DNA of 22,867 nucleotides, from the NCBI GenBank assembly GCA_017472115.1, contig JAFUQW010000006.1:1-22867 (forward strand). Direction: 5' to 3'. The stretch's first letter is position 1; every line of letters starts with the position of its first letter. Both the position numbers and the translations under genes were made by a program. The notes under the pieces were generated by a model. The model did not search any database and was not told where the DNA came from. It saw nothing but the letters and a program-made list of their open reading frames with translations. Source of the stretch: Bacteroidales bacterium. Lineage in GTDB: Bacteria > Bacteroidota > Bacteroidia > Bacteroidales > UBA932. This document shows positions 15,288-22,867 of the stretch, piece after piece.

Positions 15288-16286
15288 ATGATAAAGATTG
15301 CAACTGAGATTTTGAAGGGCAGCCAACATTCACTCCTTACCCAACAGCAAGGAGAAGATATGTACAGAAATCTTATCTATGACTCTGCAGTCGTTACTCA
15401 ATCTTTTAACCCTTATTTAAGGATTGATTTTAACTATCCGCAACCCTCTCTCAAGGTAAGATACGCCCAGGATATAATCAATGCTGGTATAATATCAGAG
15501 TTGAATAAAATTATATATGAGACGTGCGACCCAATGCCAACAAGGGAGCGAGTTGCCTATAAATTAATGAAAATAGACAGGGCTATTAAGCCATTATTAG
15601 CTACACTGCAGTCGGTTATTGATGAAAATCAATATGATCTATCATTGTTGTCACGGCCTGATACCCGCTTTACTGATAGATTGTACTATTCAAATATTTA
15701 CATATGTCACTATCTTCAAGTTGCCATCATATACTTCGTAATGGAATTTCAAGCGCAATTTGCAGATTACATCCCGGAGAATAAGTACATAAGCATTAGT
15801 AAGATATATAATGAATACCTGCTAATGCAAGTTCCACAAGACACACACTTGAAGGAGATAAAGAAGATAGAAATTAAACAAGCACAAATTGAGGCAACTC
15901 CAGTAGAGACATTACCGACTAACGCTCAAATTTTCCTTACTGAAGTTCAAAAATATTCTTTCACTGAATTACCTAAGTTACAGGAGCTAACACCAAGACA
16001 AGTCCAGATACTCATAACTAAAATGGTAGAAAAACAGGCGCCATATGCCGTTGCTATGCTGTCATTTTTAGAATATGACAAAATGTTGAAGAACAGGTAT
16101 AATGTTAACAAAGAGAACATATATAAGCATATATCAATTGCTCTTAACAATGTAGGTCCACGCCAGATAAAAGGCAATTTCCTTGTACTAAACGAAGGAT
16201 CGAAAGAAGATCCAACGCGATATACTTCTCATCAATTTAAAGATATTGTTATCGAAGATTACAAAAACATTAAGCTAACTTACTGA
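15288..16286 (+). CDS. Unknown protein, AT-rich, integrase operon
   Basis: 332 residues, mostly helical, no signal peptide. There is a hydrophobic segment at about residues 136-155 (NIYICHYLQVAIIYFVMEF) that could be a buried helix rather than a membrane span. A charged linker (KEIKKIEIKQAQIEATPVETL) separates an N-terminal half from a C-terminal half. The last 60 residues (RQIKGNFLVLN, DPTRYTSHQFKDIVIEDYKNIK) recall a C-terminal domain seen in several Bacteroides element proteins related to RteC; that is memory, not a search. Its base composition is clearly more AT-rich than the integrase before it and the HTH genes after it, and resembles the Argonaute gene. Function unknown. Confidence 0.8.
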   Translation: MIKIATEILKGSQHSLLTQQQGEDMYRNLIYDSAVVTQSFNPYLRIDFNYPQPSLKVRYAQDIINAGIISELNKIIYETCDPMPTRERVAYKLMKIDRAIKPLLATLQSVIDENQYDLSLLSRPDTRFTDRLYYSNIYICHYLQVAIIYFVMEFQAQFADYIPENKYISISKIYNEYLLMQVPQDTHLKEIKKIEIKQAQIEATPVETLPTNAQIFLTEVQKYSFTELPKLQELTPRQVQILITKMVEKQAPYAVAMLSFLEYDKMLKNRYNVNKENIYKHISIALNNVGPRQIKGNFLVLNEGSKEDPTRYTSHQFKDIVIEDYKNIKLTY

Positions 16287-16293
16287 TATTCAG

Positions 16294-16316
16294 ATACGCC
16301 CATATTTTGGGCGTAT
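16294..16316 (+). terminator. Hairpin after the integrase operon
   Basis: ATACGCCC (16294-16301) and GGGCGTAT (16309-16316) form a perfect 8-bp stem with a 7-base loop, starting 8 bases after the stop codon. No T tract follows, so it may protect the 3' end or be a weak terminator. Confidence 0.4.
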
Positions 16317-16367
16317 AAAACCTGAAATGGGCGTAAGAATCGCCTAAAATGACCCATATTGATTTGT

Positions 16368-16403
16368 AGCCGCAGTCCGATAGTCGGATTTGCGGCTTTC
16401 TCA
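16368..16403 (+). terminator. Long two-part hairpin before the replication operon
   Basis: AGCCGCA (16368-16374) pairs with TGCGGCT (16391-16397), and TCCGA (16376-16380) with TCGGA (16384-16388), with a 3-base loop and a small internal bulge. TTCTCATTT follows. It is likely the main terminator of the integrase operon; being 48 bases before the next ATG it could also act as a leader control. Confidence 0.55.
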
Positions 16404-16450
16404 TTTAGGGTAGGCTCCGAGAAAGTCGAACCGCCTTAAAACAATGCAAT

Positions 16451-16810
16451 ATGGCAGACGTTTTAAAGACTCTATCGTTTAACGACGTGCCCCAGGCACT
16501 ATCGTTACTCCTCGAGAAGGTAACAAGACTCGAATACCTTCTTGAAACCAAGACTCAGGCTCCCAAAGCCAAACAAGATGAAATGATGGACCTTAAAGGA
16601 CTCCAGGACTTTCATCCAGAACATCCTGCTGCAGCTACCATCTACAAATGGGTACGCATCGGACAGATTCCTTACTACAAGACCGGTAAGAAACTCATCT
16701 TCAAAAGGTCGGAAATAGAAGCTTGGATTAATGACGGACGTCAGATGACAGACGCAGAGATTGAAGCTGAGGCTATTGATTACATTAACAGAAGGAGGAC
16801 CGGCAAATGA
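16451..16810 (+). CDS. Helix-turn-helix (excisionase-family) protein
   Basis: 119 residues. An N-terminal helix (about 8-32, PQALSLLLEKVTRLEYLLE) could dimerise. It is followed by a MerR/Xis-like winged HTH (about 47-95: MDLKGLQDFHPEHPAAATIYKWVRIGQIPYYKTGKKLIFKRSEIEAW). The motif TIYKWVRIGQIPYYKTGKKLIF is diagnostic of this family in Bacteroides elements. Its stop overlaps the next start (ATGA), so the pair is translationally coupled. It probably controls excision or the replication operon. No obvious promoter was found in the 130 bases upstream. Confidence 0.85.
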   Translation: MADVLKTLSFNDVPQALSLLLEKVTRLEYLLETKTQAPKAKQDEMMDLKGLQDFHPEHPAAATIYKWVRIGQIPYYKTGKKLIFKRSEIEAWINDGRQMTDAEIEAEAIDYINRRRTGK

Positions 16811-17250
16811 GTAAGATCACTACTATCGGTAATGTAATCATAGCAATTGCAGCCGACAAGAACGACGACCTCGGAAAGGTACTCCGTCAGCTTCCATCTA
16901 TTCAGAAAGAACTGCTTAAGCGAGAGATCATCACCCTTGAAGACCTTACTAATGAGCAGATTGAAGTTCTCATGGAGGAAGTATACCAGGAGGAATTCGC
17001 AGGCAAAGAGCCAGAGAGTATCCAGAACTTTTCCAAGGACGCGAACCTGGAAGACTGGATTGACGGTCAGGAAGTGATGATAAAGCTCAGAATCAGCCCA
17101 CGCACGCTTCAGACCTTGAGATCCAACGGCACAATCCCTTTCACAAGGATAGGACACAAGCTGTACTACCTCAAGCAGGACATCGAAAGGATTCTCCGCA
17201 ACAACTACGTAATGTTTAACATTCGCAAGCGCTATGGAGAAGACTATTGA
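16807..17250 (+). CDS. Second helix-turn-helix protein
   Basis: 147 residues. An acidic helical N-terminal part (1-80) is joined to a C-terminal winged HTH (about 85-130: WIDGQEVMIKLRISPRTLQTLRSNGTIPFTRIGHKLYYLKQDIERIL). The HTH has the family pattern RTLQTLRSNGTIPF-x-x-IG-x-KLYY. It overlaps the preceding gene by 4 bases and the primase gene by 17, so the whole set is one operon. Together with the upstream HTH protein it resembles the excisionase pair found in front of the primase genes of Bacteroides mobilizable elements. Confidence 0.85.
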   Translation: MSKITTIGNVIIAIAADKNDDLGKVLRQLPSIQKELLKREIITLEDLTNEQIEVLMEEVYQEEFAGKEPESIQNFSKDANLEDWIDGQEVMIKLRISPRTLQTLRSNGTIPFTRIGHKLYYLKQDIERILRNNYVMFNIRKRYGEDY

Positions 17251-18166
17251 TAAAGAAACTCTCCTTAAAAGAACGATGTGGGGCGTGGATATCTACGCCC
17301 ACATCTTAAGGAAGTTTTACCCTGACGAAACAGTCATCAAAGTAGTTGGCAGAGATTGCGGAATTTGCAAAAATCCATTTGCTGGGGGTGCAAGAACACT
17401 TCACATATGGTTCGAGCGCAACAGTCCTGTCGGAAGACTTTCAGATGAGACAGCCTACCACAAAGACCAATTCGGAGCCATACCAGATGGAACCGCATTA
17501 GACTTTGCGGAACTCTACTACAAACAGTCTGGTCAAGAATTACTTAATACGCTTAATCGAGAGATGAACTTGAACTTAGACAGAGAACGAACGCAGTACG
17601 GAAACACTCCTCGTTCAGACATTGACAAAGGCCCTAAATTCTCATTCTTCAAGGCCCCAATCAAGAATATCAAGTCTCACAAGAGTATAACCATCCGTGA
17701 CGCTTATAACTACATTGTCGGTCCATACGCCAAGGAACGTACTGAAAAACTCAGAAGTATCCTTGCAGACAAAAGCAGAGCACGCTTATACAAAGCCGCC
17801 AACTTTGACTATGTAACCTTCTGCGGAGAATTTGACGTAAGATCCAATAACTCTGTCAAGAAGGTCTCTGGTCTGCTCTGTATCGACTTTGACCATATAG
17901 AAGAACCTGAAGTACTATTCACTAAGTTATTGAACGATGAGTATTTCAACACCGTACTTCTATTCAGAAGTCCATCTGGGGACGGACTGAAATGGGTCAT
18001 AGAAATTCCGCCGCAGGAACTCCCTCACCCATTCTTCTTCAAAGCAGTAGAGAACTACATATTCAAAACATACGGAGTTAATATAGATGGTACAGGCAAA
18101 GACATCTCACGTGCTTGCTTCCTCTGTTACGACCCCAACGCTTTCATTAACGAAAACTATTTGTAG
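17234..18166 (+). CDS. BT4734-like archaeo-eukaryotic-type primase
   Basis: 310 residues. The C-terminal half carries the three AEP primase motifs: LLCIDFDHIEEP (D218 and D220, metal ligands), SPSGDGLKWVI (S248-K253) and DISRACFLCYDP (D290), matching the BT4734/BF3469 (often annotated VirE_N) family of Bacteroidetes elements. The N-terminal 100 residues look like a shrunken CHC2-type primase domain (DCGICKNPF, then AYHKDQFGAIPDGTALDFAELYYKQSG), but only two of the expected zinc Cys are evident. It would start DNA synthesis when the element replicates. It starts inside the preceding HTH gene and stops 2 bases before the ATPase gene. Activity as primase or primase-polymerase is inferred. Confidence 0.85.
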   Translation: MEKTIDKETLLKRTMWGVDIYAHILRKFYPDETVIKVVGRDCGICKNPFAGGARTLHIWFERNSPVGRLSDETAYHKDQFGAIPDGTALDFAELYYKQSGQELLNTLNREMNLNLDRERTQYGNTPRSDIDKGPKFSFFKAPIKNIKSHKSITIRDAYNYIVGPYAKERTEKLRSILADKSRARLYKAANFDYVTFCGEFDVRSNNSVKKVSGLLCIDFDHIEEPEVLFTKLLNDEYFNTVLLFRSPSGDGLKWVIEIPPQELPHPFFFKAVENYIFKTYGVNIDGTGKDISRACFLCYDPNAFINENYL

Positions 18167-18168
18167 AT

Positions 18169-20013
18169 ATGCCAAAGAAACAATTTATAGTAGAGGACTG
18201 GCTGAACCAGCCAGCTCCTGCACCAGAAACAACCAAAAGAGCTACTTCAGCTCACATTCCTCAAACTTCTGTACAAGAAGATATTGAGATTATCATTCAG
18301 CGCATTGAAGCTGCCCACACCGACATCACAGCTGGTTACAGCAACTGGCTAGACCTTGGCTTTGCACTCTCAGAAGAACTCGGCGAAGCAGGTAGAGATT
18401 ACTTTCACCGCATCAGCCGTTTCAATCCTGACTACAATCATGCTGAAACCGACAAGCAGTTCAACAACTGCCTCAAATCCGGTGGATCTGGAGTGACTAT
18501 CAAAACCTTCTTCCAGAAAGCAAAAGATGCAGGAATATCAATCTCCACAGGCTCCAAATCCGCAATATCCGCAGAATCCGCAAAATCCGCACCCCATAGA
18601 AATGCGGAAATAAAGAGTAAATCCGCAGAATCACTTACTGCGGAAATTGCAGATATTGCGGAAACTGCGGAAATGGACCAAGAAATCGAGTTACCGACCT
18701 TTTCACAGGAAGTGGCAGATTCACTCCCCGACTTTCTCAAGAAGATAGTAAGTATCAGTAACTCTGAAGCCGATTCTGACATCCTCCTCCTAGGAACACT
18801 CACAGTTCTCTCAGCCTGTATGCCACACATCAAAGGAGTATATGATAGAAGAACAGTCTACCCTAACCTATTCCTCTTCGTCACTGCAAGAGCATCATCA
18901 GGTAAAGGTCGACTCAATCTTTGCAGACATCTTGTAGAACCCATTCATGACCGCCTCCGTGAAATCAACGAGGCCGAAGTAATGGAATACAAACACAAGC
19001 TGGCAGAGTACAACGCAGCAGGAAAGAAGAAAGTAGATATGGAAAAACCTGAAGAACCGCCAATGCGAATGCTCTTCATCCCTGCAAACTCTTCGGCAAC
19101 TGCTGTCTACCAGGTTCTCAACGACAACGGCGGAGAAGGATTGATGTTCGAGACCGAAGGAGACACCCTCGCAAACACATTTGGGTCAGACTACGGCAAC
19201 TACTCAGACGGCTTCCGCAAGGCATTCCACCACGAGACCATCTCCTATATCAGACGTAAGGACCGTGAGTATGTGAACATCAAACAGCCAAAGCTCTCTA
19301 CCCTACTCACCGGTACACCACGTCAGATCCTAAACCTGATATCAGATGCCGAGAACGGTCTCTTCTCAAGATTTGCGTTCTACTACTTGGACACAAAACT
19401 CGTATGGAACAACGTCTTTGCGAACTCCGGCAATGAGACCCTTGAGGACTACTTCCAAACCCTCGGCAAAGAATACCAAGACTTCTTCAACATCCTAAAG
19501 GCTACCACTGACATCACCTTCTACTTCACTGCAGAACAGGAGGCAGATTTCAACGCTACATTTGACGAATGGCAACAAACCTACGTAGAGACCTGCGGAG
19601 AAGAATTTGTTGCTACAGTGCGCCGTTTAGGAGTCATAATGTACCGAATCGCAATGTGCCTCTCTGCACTCAGGATAATGGAAGACGGCAACTTTGAAGA
19701 CACACTCTGCTGCATGGATGTAGACTACCGCACAGCCAAGACCATAGCTGATGTCTTAATCCAGCACGACGCACGAGTATTCCACACATTAGCGAACACA
19801 ACTGCCGCTCCAAGAACAGCTTCAGCAGCGCAACGCCAGTCTGCACATATGAAGTTCTTTGAGGCTCTACCAGACGAGTTCGACAGAAAGACTTACGCTG
19901 ACATCGCCACTCAAATGGGACTGAATCCTAAGTCCATGGACAGAGTCATCCGCAAATGGTGTGACGATGGAAAGCTGGAGAATCCTGCACATGGTAAATA
20001 CACCAAAGTATAA
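18169..20013 (+). CDS. PriCT_2 plus DUF3987 primase-associated ATPase
   Basis: 614 residues. About 38-118 is a primase C-terminal type 2 domain (HTDITAGYSNWLDLGFALSEELGEAGRDYFHRISRF...), which normally sits next to an AEP primase; here it is on the partner protein. About 120-180 is a low-complexity linker with repeated S-A-x/A-E-x units. From about 185 is a DUF3987 domain (SLPDFLKKIVSISNSEADSDILLLGTLTVLSACMP, then Walker A-like ASSGKGRL near 243-249), expected to be a helicase-like ATPase. The last 60 residues form a winged HTH (RKTYADIATQMGLNPKSMDRVIRKW). It acts with the upstream primase as a replication module. It ends in an intrinsic terminator. Confidence 0.88.
   Translation: MPKKQFIVEDWLNQPAPAPETTKRATSAHIPQTSVQEDIEIIIQRIEAAHTDITAGYSNWLDLGFALSEELGEAGRDYFHRISRFNPDYNHAETDKQFNNCLKSGGSGVTIKTFFQKAKDAGISISTGSKSAISAESAKSAPHRNAEIKSKSAESLTAEIADIAETAEMDQEIELPTFSQEVADSLPDFLKKIVSISNSEADSDILLLGTLTVLSACMPHIKGVYDRRTVYPNLFLFVTARASSGKGRLNLCRHLVEPIHDRLREINEAEVMEYKHKLAEYNAAGKKKVDMEKPEEPPMRMLFIPANSSATAVYQVLNDNGGEGLMFETEGDTLANTFGSDYGNYSDGFRKAFHHETISYIRRKDREYVNIKQPKLSTLLTGTPRQILNLISDAENGLFSRFAFYYLDTKLVWNNVFANSGNETLEDYFQTLGKEYQDFFNILKATTDITFYFTAEQEADFNATFDEWQQTYVETCGEEFVATVRRLGVIMYRIAMCLSALRIMEDGNFEDTLCCMDVDYRTAKTIADVLIQHDARVFHTLANTTAAPRTASAAQRQSAHMKFFEALPDEFDRKTYADIATQMGLNPKSMDRVIRKWCDDGKLENPAHGKYTKV
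18559..18671 (+). repeat. Nine TCCGCA/TGCGGA hexamers in 9-bp register inside the ATPase gene
   Basis: TCCGCA starts at 18559, 18568, 18577, 18586 and 18622; its complement TGCGGA starts at 18603, 18639, 18657 and 18666. Within each set the distances are multiples of 9. They encode the S-A-x and A-E-x linker repeats. Confidence 0.75.
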
Positions 20014-20020
20014 CCTCATC

Positions 20021-20051
20021 GCCCTCAGACATCAGTCTGGGGGCTTTGTCT
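20021..20051 (+). terminator. Intrinsic terminator of the replication operon
   Basis: GCCCTCAGAC (20021-20030), loop ATCA, GTCTGGGGGC (20035-20044), with a single T-G wobble and a TTTGTCT tail. It separates the replication operon from the Argonaute gene, so the latter needs its own promoter. Confidence 0.8.
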
Positions 20052-20107
20052 AAAATACTGTTAATAACTTTTTCCAACAATCTGAAATAGGGTCGCAAAA
20101 TATTAAG

Positions 20108-20115
20108 TAAATTTG
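20108..20115 (+). promoter_or_regulatory. Candidate -7 box of the Argonaute gene
   Basis: TAAATTTG matches TAnnTTTG and lies 64 bases before the ATG at 20180. No good TTG is found 19-21 bases upstream. Being the only consensus match in this intergenic stretch, it is the best candidate. Confidence 0.4.
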
Positions 20116-20179
20116 TTAGCGAGGTAGTCCAGAGCCTCTAATCAATCTATTACTTAATCCTTTAAACTCAATTTTGCTT

Positions 20180-22405
20180 ATGGCTTATAGTCAAAAGAAC
20201 AATTACATCCAGCTTTCATCCATAGAAGACATTCTTCTTAACACCCTAATGTTTGATTTTCCTGAGAGACCTGTAAGGTTTTATTTCACTCGTAAAGATA
20301 GAAGGGATATTGCACTGACTCCACTGAGCCATCAGCTATTCCCTGCTAATATTTGCGAGATTTACCCTGACATTAGTAATGGTGAGAAGATTTACACATC
20401 TTTTACTCGTGAGATAGATGGATTTGATGCTCTGGACATTGATTTCAGTGACCGACTTAATTTCTCACTTATCAAACGATATTATAATCGTGAAATAAGG
20501 TTGTATTTTCAAAGATTAAATATGGTCGCAGACACTACGTTCGTTGGGGACACTCAAGTATGGATAAGGACATCACCTCCTAAGAAGAACAAGATAGCAG
20601 GATGCTTATACTATGATAGGTTTACAATTAAGGTAAACTATAACTATGGCTATCGTAAACCGGAATTGGTTATATCATATGACAGGCCAGCAAAAGTGCT
20701 ACCTAAAAGCATATCTAAATTCATAGATGAATACAACGCTCAGAACTCTGATCCATTTGGTGAGATGAAAGTTAATCCGGTTTCCTTAATTAACAAGGTT
20801 TTAGCCTATCGTATAATAGATAACGACGTAAGTAAAAAGCGTTTCTATATCACCCGATATGATAAGCTACAAACTCGTTATGAGGATGGCGAAGATATTA
20901 ATTTTAGCATAGTATACCCCATTGTCAACAATAAGCTAGCCTCATACCTTGGCTACGATGACGACGACTCTGAATATAGTCCATTTGCAAAGAATCGATA
21001 TAAAACCTATATCCCAAAAATCAAAGAGTTTAAAGATAAACATCTTTTGACTGATAATTTCAGAAGAATAATCCCCGTTGTAAACTCCTTCACAAAGGTT
21101 GATACAGGTCAAGTGAGCCCTAAAAGTAAGGATCTAATCTTTGGAAAAAAAGGGAATGGCGAGCACATAACTGGTTTCATACCACGTCGCGGCACTAATG
21201 ATGGTCCGTTTGCAAAGCCTATTTTTAAAGATATCAAGGTTATGCTTATTGCTCATGTAGACCATAAAGAAATTGCAATGAACTTAGGCGATATACTGAA
21301 ATGCAAAAATGGCAAATATGGGTACTATACTGGTTTAGAAACATACCTTGGCCTAAAGTTTACTTATGAAAAGGGTCTGCTATTCAATTCTCCAGATCCA
21401 ACTATGGAGATTAAAGAGCAATTGAAAAACAAACAGTTCGACCCAAACGTAAAGTATATTGCGATATATCTCACCCCTATTAGTAAGTCCGCAGGTGATG
21501 TAAAGCAAAAGCGGGTATATTATGCATTGAAAGAACTTCTGCTTCAATATGACATTGCTTTACAATGTATAGAAGTAGAAAAGATGATAGAACAGCTTAA
21601 CAAGGATAAATCAAAAGGCACATATAACTTTGGGTTTACTCTCCAGAACATGTCGATAGCAATCAATGCGAAATTAGGCGGCATACCTTGGAAACTTAAT
21701 GTTAGCCCTAAACATGAACTTGTGGTCGGTGTTGGTGCGTTTAAAGATGATAAAGTGCAGTATATTGGCTCAGCATTCTCTTTTGATAATACAGGATGCT
21801 TTAACTCCTTTGAGTATTTCCACAAGGATGAACTCCTAGAGTTAGCCGGTTCCATCCAAGAGGCAATAAGGAACTTCAAAAACACTATCGAAATTCCTTC
21901 TAGGGTAATAATTCATTATTATAAGGACATGCGTGAAGATGAGGTAGAAGCTATTGAAAACTCCTTGTACGAACTGGATCTTGGCGACATCCCAATCTAT
22001 GTCGTCACCATTAACAAAACGGAGTCTGAGGACATCATCATATTCGACGAAGCCTCACCTGACATGATGCCGTACAGTGGAAGATTCGTCAATTTGGGAA
22101 ATGGTACATTCTTATTATGCAATAACACGAGATATGAAAACTATCAGGGCAAGCCAGATAGTTACCCATTCCCAGTTAAGCTGAAAATACGATGTCCGAA
22201 TGCACCTGAGACCCTTAATCAAACTGTGATTACCGGTCTTATTGACCAAGTATATCAGTTTAGTCGCATATACTGGAAATCTGTTGCACAGCAGAATCTG
22301 CCTGTAACTATCAAATATCCAGAAATGGTAGCACAGATTGCGCCTCACTTTCAAGACAGCAATGTACTTGAAGGCATTGGTAAAGATTCATTGTGGTTCC
22401 TATAA
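20180..22405 (+). CDS. Long prokaryotic Argonaute, predicted cleavage-inactive
   Basis: 741 residues. The MID domain has the guide 5'-phosphate pocket: Y447-x3-K451, Q462 and K498 in the INAKLGGIPW motif, the same order and spacing as Y463/K467/Q478 of Rhodobacter Argonaute. The linker before it shows LIFGKKGN...GFIP...NDGPF. The PIWI domain follows, but the first catalytic Asp is Gly519 (VVGVGAF for VVGIDxx) and the HRDG motif is HYYK (579-582), so the DEDX tetrad is lost. The first 350 residues would be N/PAZ-like. The ATG at 20180 is preferred to the TTG at 20174. Probably guide-directed target recognition without cutting, usually coupled to an effector; none adjoins it. AT-rich cargo with its own promoter region, ending in hairpins. 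Argonaute identity is strong; subclass long-B is inferred. Confidence 0.9.
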   Translation: MAYSQKNNYIQLSSIEDILLNTLMFDFPERPVRFYFTRKDRRDIALTPLSHQLFPANICEIYPDISNGEKIYTSFTREIDGFDALDIDFSDRLNFSLIKRYYNREIRLYFQRLNMVADTTFVGDTQVWIRTSPPKKNKIAGCLYYDRFTIKVNYNYGYRKPELVISYDRPAKVLPKSISKFIDEYNAQNSDPFGEMKVNPVSLINKVLAYRIIDNDVSKKRFYITRYDKLQTRYEDGEDINFSIVYPIVNNKLASYLGYDDDDSEYSPFAKNRYKTYIPKIKEFKDKHLLTDNFRRIIPVVNSFTKVDTGQVSPKSKDLIFGKKGNGEHITGFIPRRGTNDGPFAKPIFKDIKVMLIAHVDHKEIAMNLGDILKCKNGKYGYYTGLETYLGLKFTYEKGLLFNSPDPTMEIKEQLKNKQFDPNVKYIAIYLTPISKSAGDVKQKRVYYALKELLLQYDIALQCIEVEKMIEQLNKDKSKGTYNFGFTLQNMSIAINAKLGGIPWKLNVSPKHELVVGVGAFKDDKVQYIGSAFSFDNTGCFNSFEYFHKDELLELAGSIQEAIRNFKNTIEIPSRVIIHYYKDMREDEVEAIENSLYELDLGDIPIYVVTINKTESEDIIIFDEASPDMMPYSGRFVNLGNGTFLLCNNTRYENYQGKPDSYPFPVKLKIRCPNAPETLNQTVITGLIDQVYQFSRIYWKSVAQQNLPVTIKYPEMVAQIAPHFQDSNVLEGIGKDSLWFL

Positions 22406-22411
22406 AACACT

Positions 22412-22434
22412 GCGGAGGGCTCAACACCCTCCGC
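22412..22434 (+). terminator. GC-rich hairpin after the Argonaute gene
   Basis: GCGGAGGG (22412-22419), 7-base loop, CCCTCCGC (22427-22434), beginning 7 bases after the stop. No T tract, but the stem is strong enough to end or protect the transcript. Confidence 0.55.
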
Positions 22435-22498
22435 GTTCCGTAATCATATTCAAAATTAAAACCGTCGAAATGATTAGCTGACCCGACGAAATCCCCAT

Positions 22499-22525
22499 AA
22501 AGGTTGTAGAGATACAACCTTTTTC
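22499..22525 (+). terminator. Intrinsic terminator
   Basis: AAAGGTTGTA (22499-22508), loop GAGA, TACAACCTTT (22513-22522) followed by TTC. A perfect 10-bp stem with a short T run; it works in both directions because A residues precede it. Confidence 0.65.
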
Positions 22526-22867
22526 TATTTATAATCGGCACTTGCCCACTTCCCTGCCGGTCAGTCGGCAACCTTCTATACCCACCGCACAGGCGAGAAT
22601 ATGAGGACTGCAAGCAGATCCTCAAACTCTCGCTGAACCCCACGCACACATAAAACGCCCGGCAAGACTTCAGCCGGGCAAGCCGTCAGAAGACTTGCCC
22701 TGATGGGCAGAGCGGTATCAGAAGATTGCCAGGCTGCATCCGCTGCACTCCTGCATCCAGTCAATCCTCTTCCATCCATAACTCGCTTCGCTCGATTAAA
22801 CAAACAGCGGTCTGGAGACTTTCGTCTTTTTCCCCCGGCAAATTTTGCGAACTCCGCGATTTTGCCT
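22526..22867. other. Non-coding, hairpin-rich region, possible oriT/mobilisation leader
   Basis: No convincing gene in 340 bases. Hairpins: GCCCGGC/GCCGGGC (22657-22663 with 22673-22679) and TGCCC-tgat-GGGCA (22696-22709); a GTCT-gg-AGAC dyad follows near 22810. The segments GGCAAGACTTC and GAAGACTTGCC recur in inverted order around the first hairpins. After the Argonaute gene and ahead of whatever follows, this is where Bacteroidales mobilizable elements often carry oriT and the start of a relaxase gene. No relaxase is visible, so this is inference. Confidence 0.35.

Larger units (their letters stand above)
13009..22867 (+). mobile_element. Integrative (mobilizable) element, left part
   Basis: Directly after mnmE the content changes from housekeeping to accessory: a multi-HTH regulator, tyrosine recombinase, excisionase-like proteins, primase/ATPase replication module, an Argonaute and a hairpin-rich non-coding region, all on the plus strand and in tight operons. 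The left boundary is taken as the mnmE stop, but the exact crossover is not proven. The right end and any relaxase are outside the window. This composition fits a Bacteroidales mobilizable or conjugative element that replicates after excision. Confidence 0.8.

Noticed and set aside
22311..22803. Two minus-strand frames (112 and 75 residues) at the window's end
   Set aside because: They overlap the Argonaute end, terminators and GC hairpins, and look like compositional open frames.

Overview
The window looks like a Bacteroidota (Bacteroidales-type) chromosome carrying an integrated mobile element. The evidence for the lineage is a Bacteroidetes-style LptD, a Rho factor with a long disordered insert, several TTG-N19/20-TAnnTTTG promoters with weak Shine-Dalgarno sequences, and a plasmid/ICE-type BT4734-like primase module. 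The right end of the element lies outside the window.

Bases 1-13008 are chromosomal. They hold the 3' part of lptD, rho with its own promoter, a secreted GH31 glycosidase, a small lipoprotein gene on the minus strand, the carA-carB operon (minus strand) and mnmE (plus strand). Two points stand out. First, CarA keeps its fold signatures but has lost the catalytic Cys and His and several glutamine-pocket residues, so the enzyme may run on ammonia. Second, the carA leader holds a 36-codon ORF, a U-rich stretch and a strong intrinsic terminator, arranged like the UTP-sensing pyrBI attenuator of E. coli. The carA and mnmE promoters face each other and overlap almost completely.

From just after the mnmE stop to the end of the window lies an integrative element. 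A control region (13009-13272) carries nested inverted repeats and six (T/C)GAACA iterons in 10-bp phase. Next comes a tightly packed operon: a zinc-ribbon protein with four tandem HTH units, a tyrosine recombinase, and an AT-rich gene of unknown function. A second operon holds two excisionase-like HTH proteins, an archaeo-eukaryotic-type primase (BT4734-like) and a PriCT_2/DUF3987 ATPase, probably the replication module. It ends in a terminator.

A separately transcribed, AT-rich gene then encodes a long prokaryotic Argonaute. Its 5'-phosphate pocket (Y447, K451, Q462, K498) is intact, but the PIWI catalytic aspartates are missing. It is probably a guide-directed defence or element-competition protein that binds without cutting. 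The last 460 bases are non-coding, rich in GC hairpins, and could be a mobilisation/oriT region.

No rRNA, tRNA or CRISPR array was seen. All family names come from recognising motifs by eye; no database search was run.
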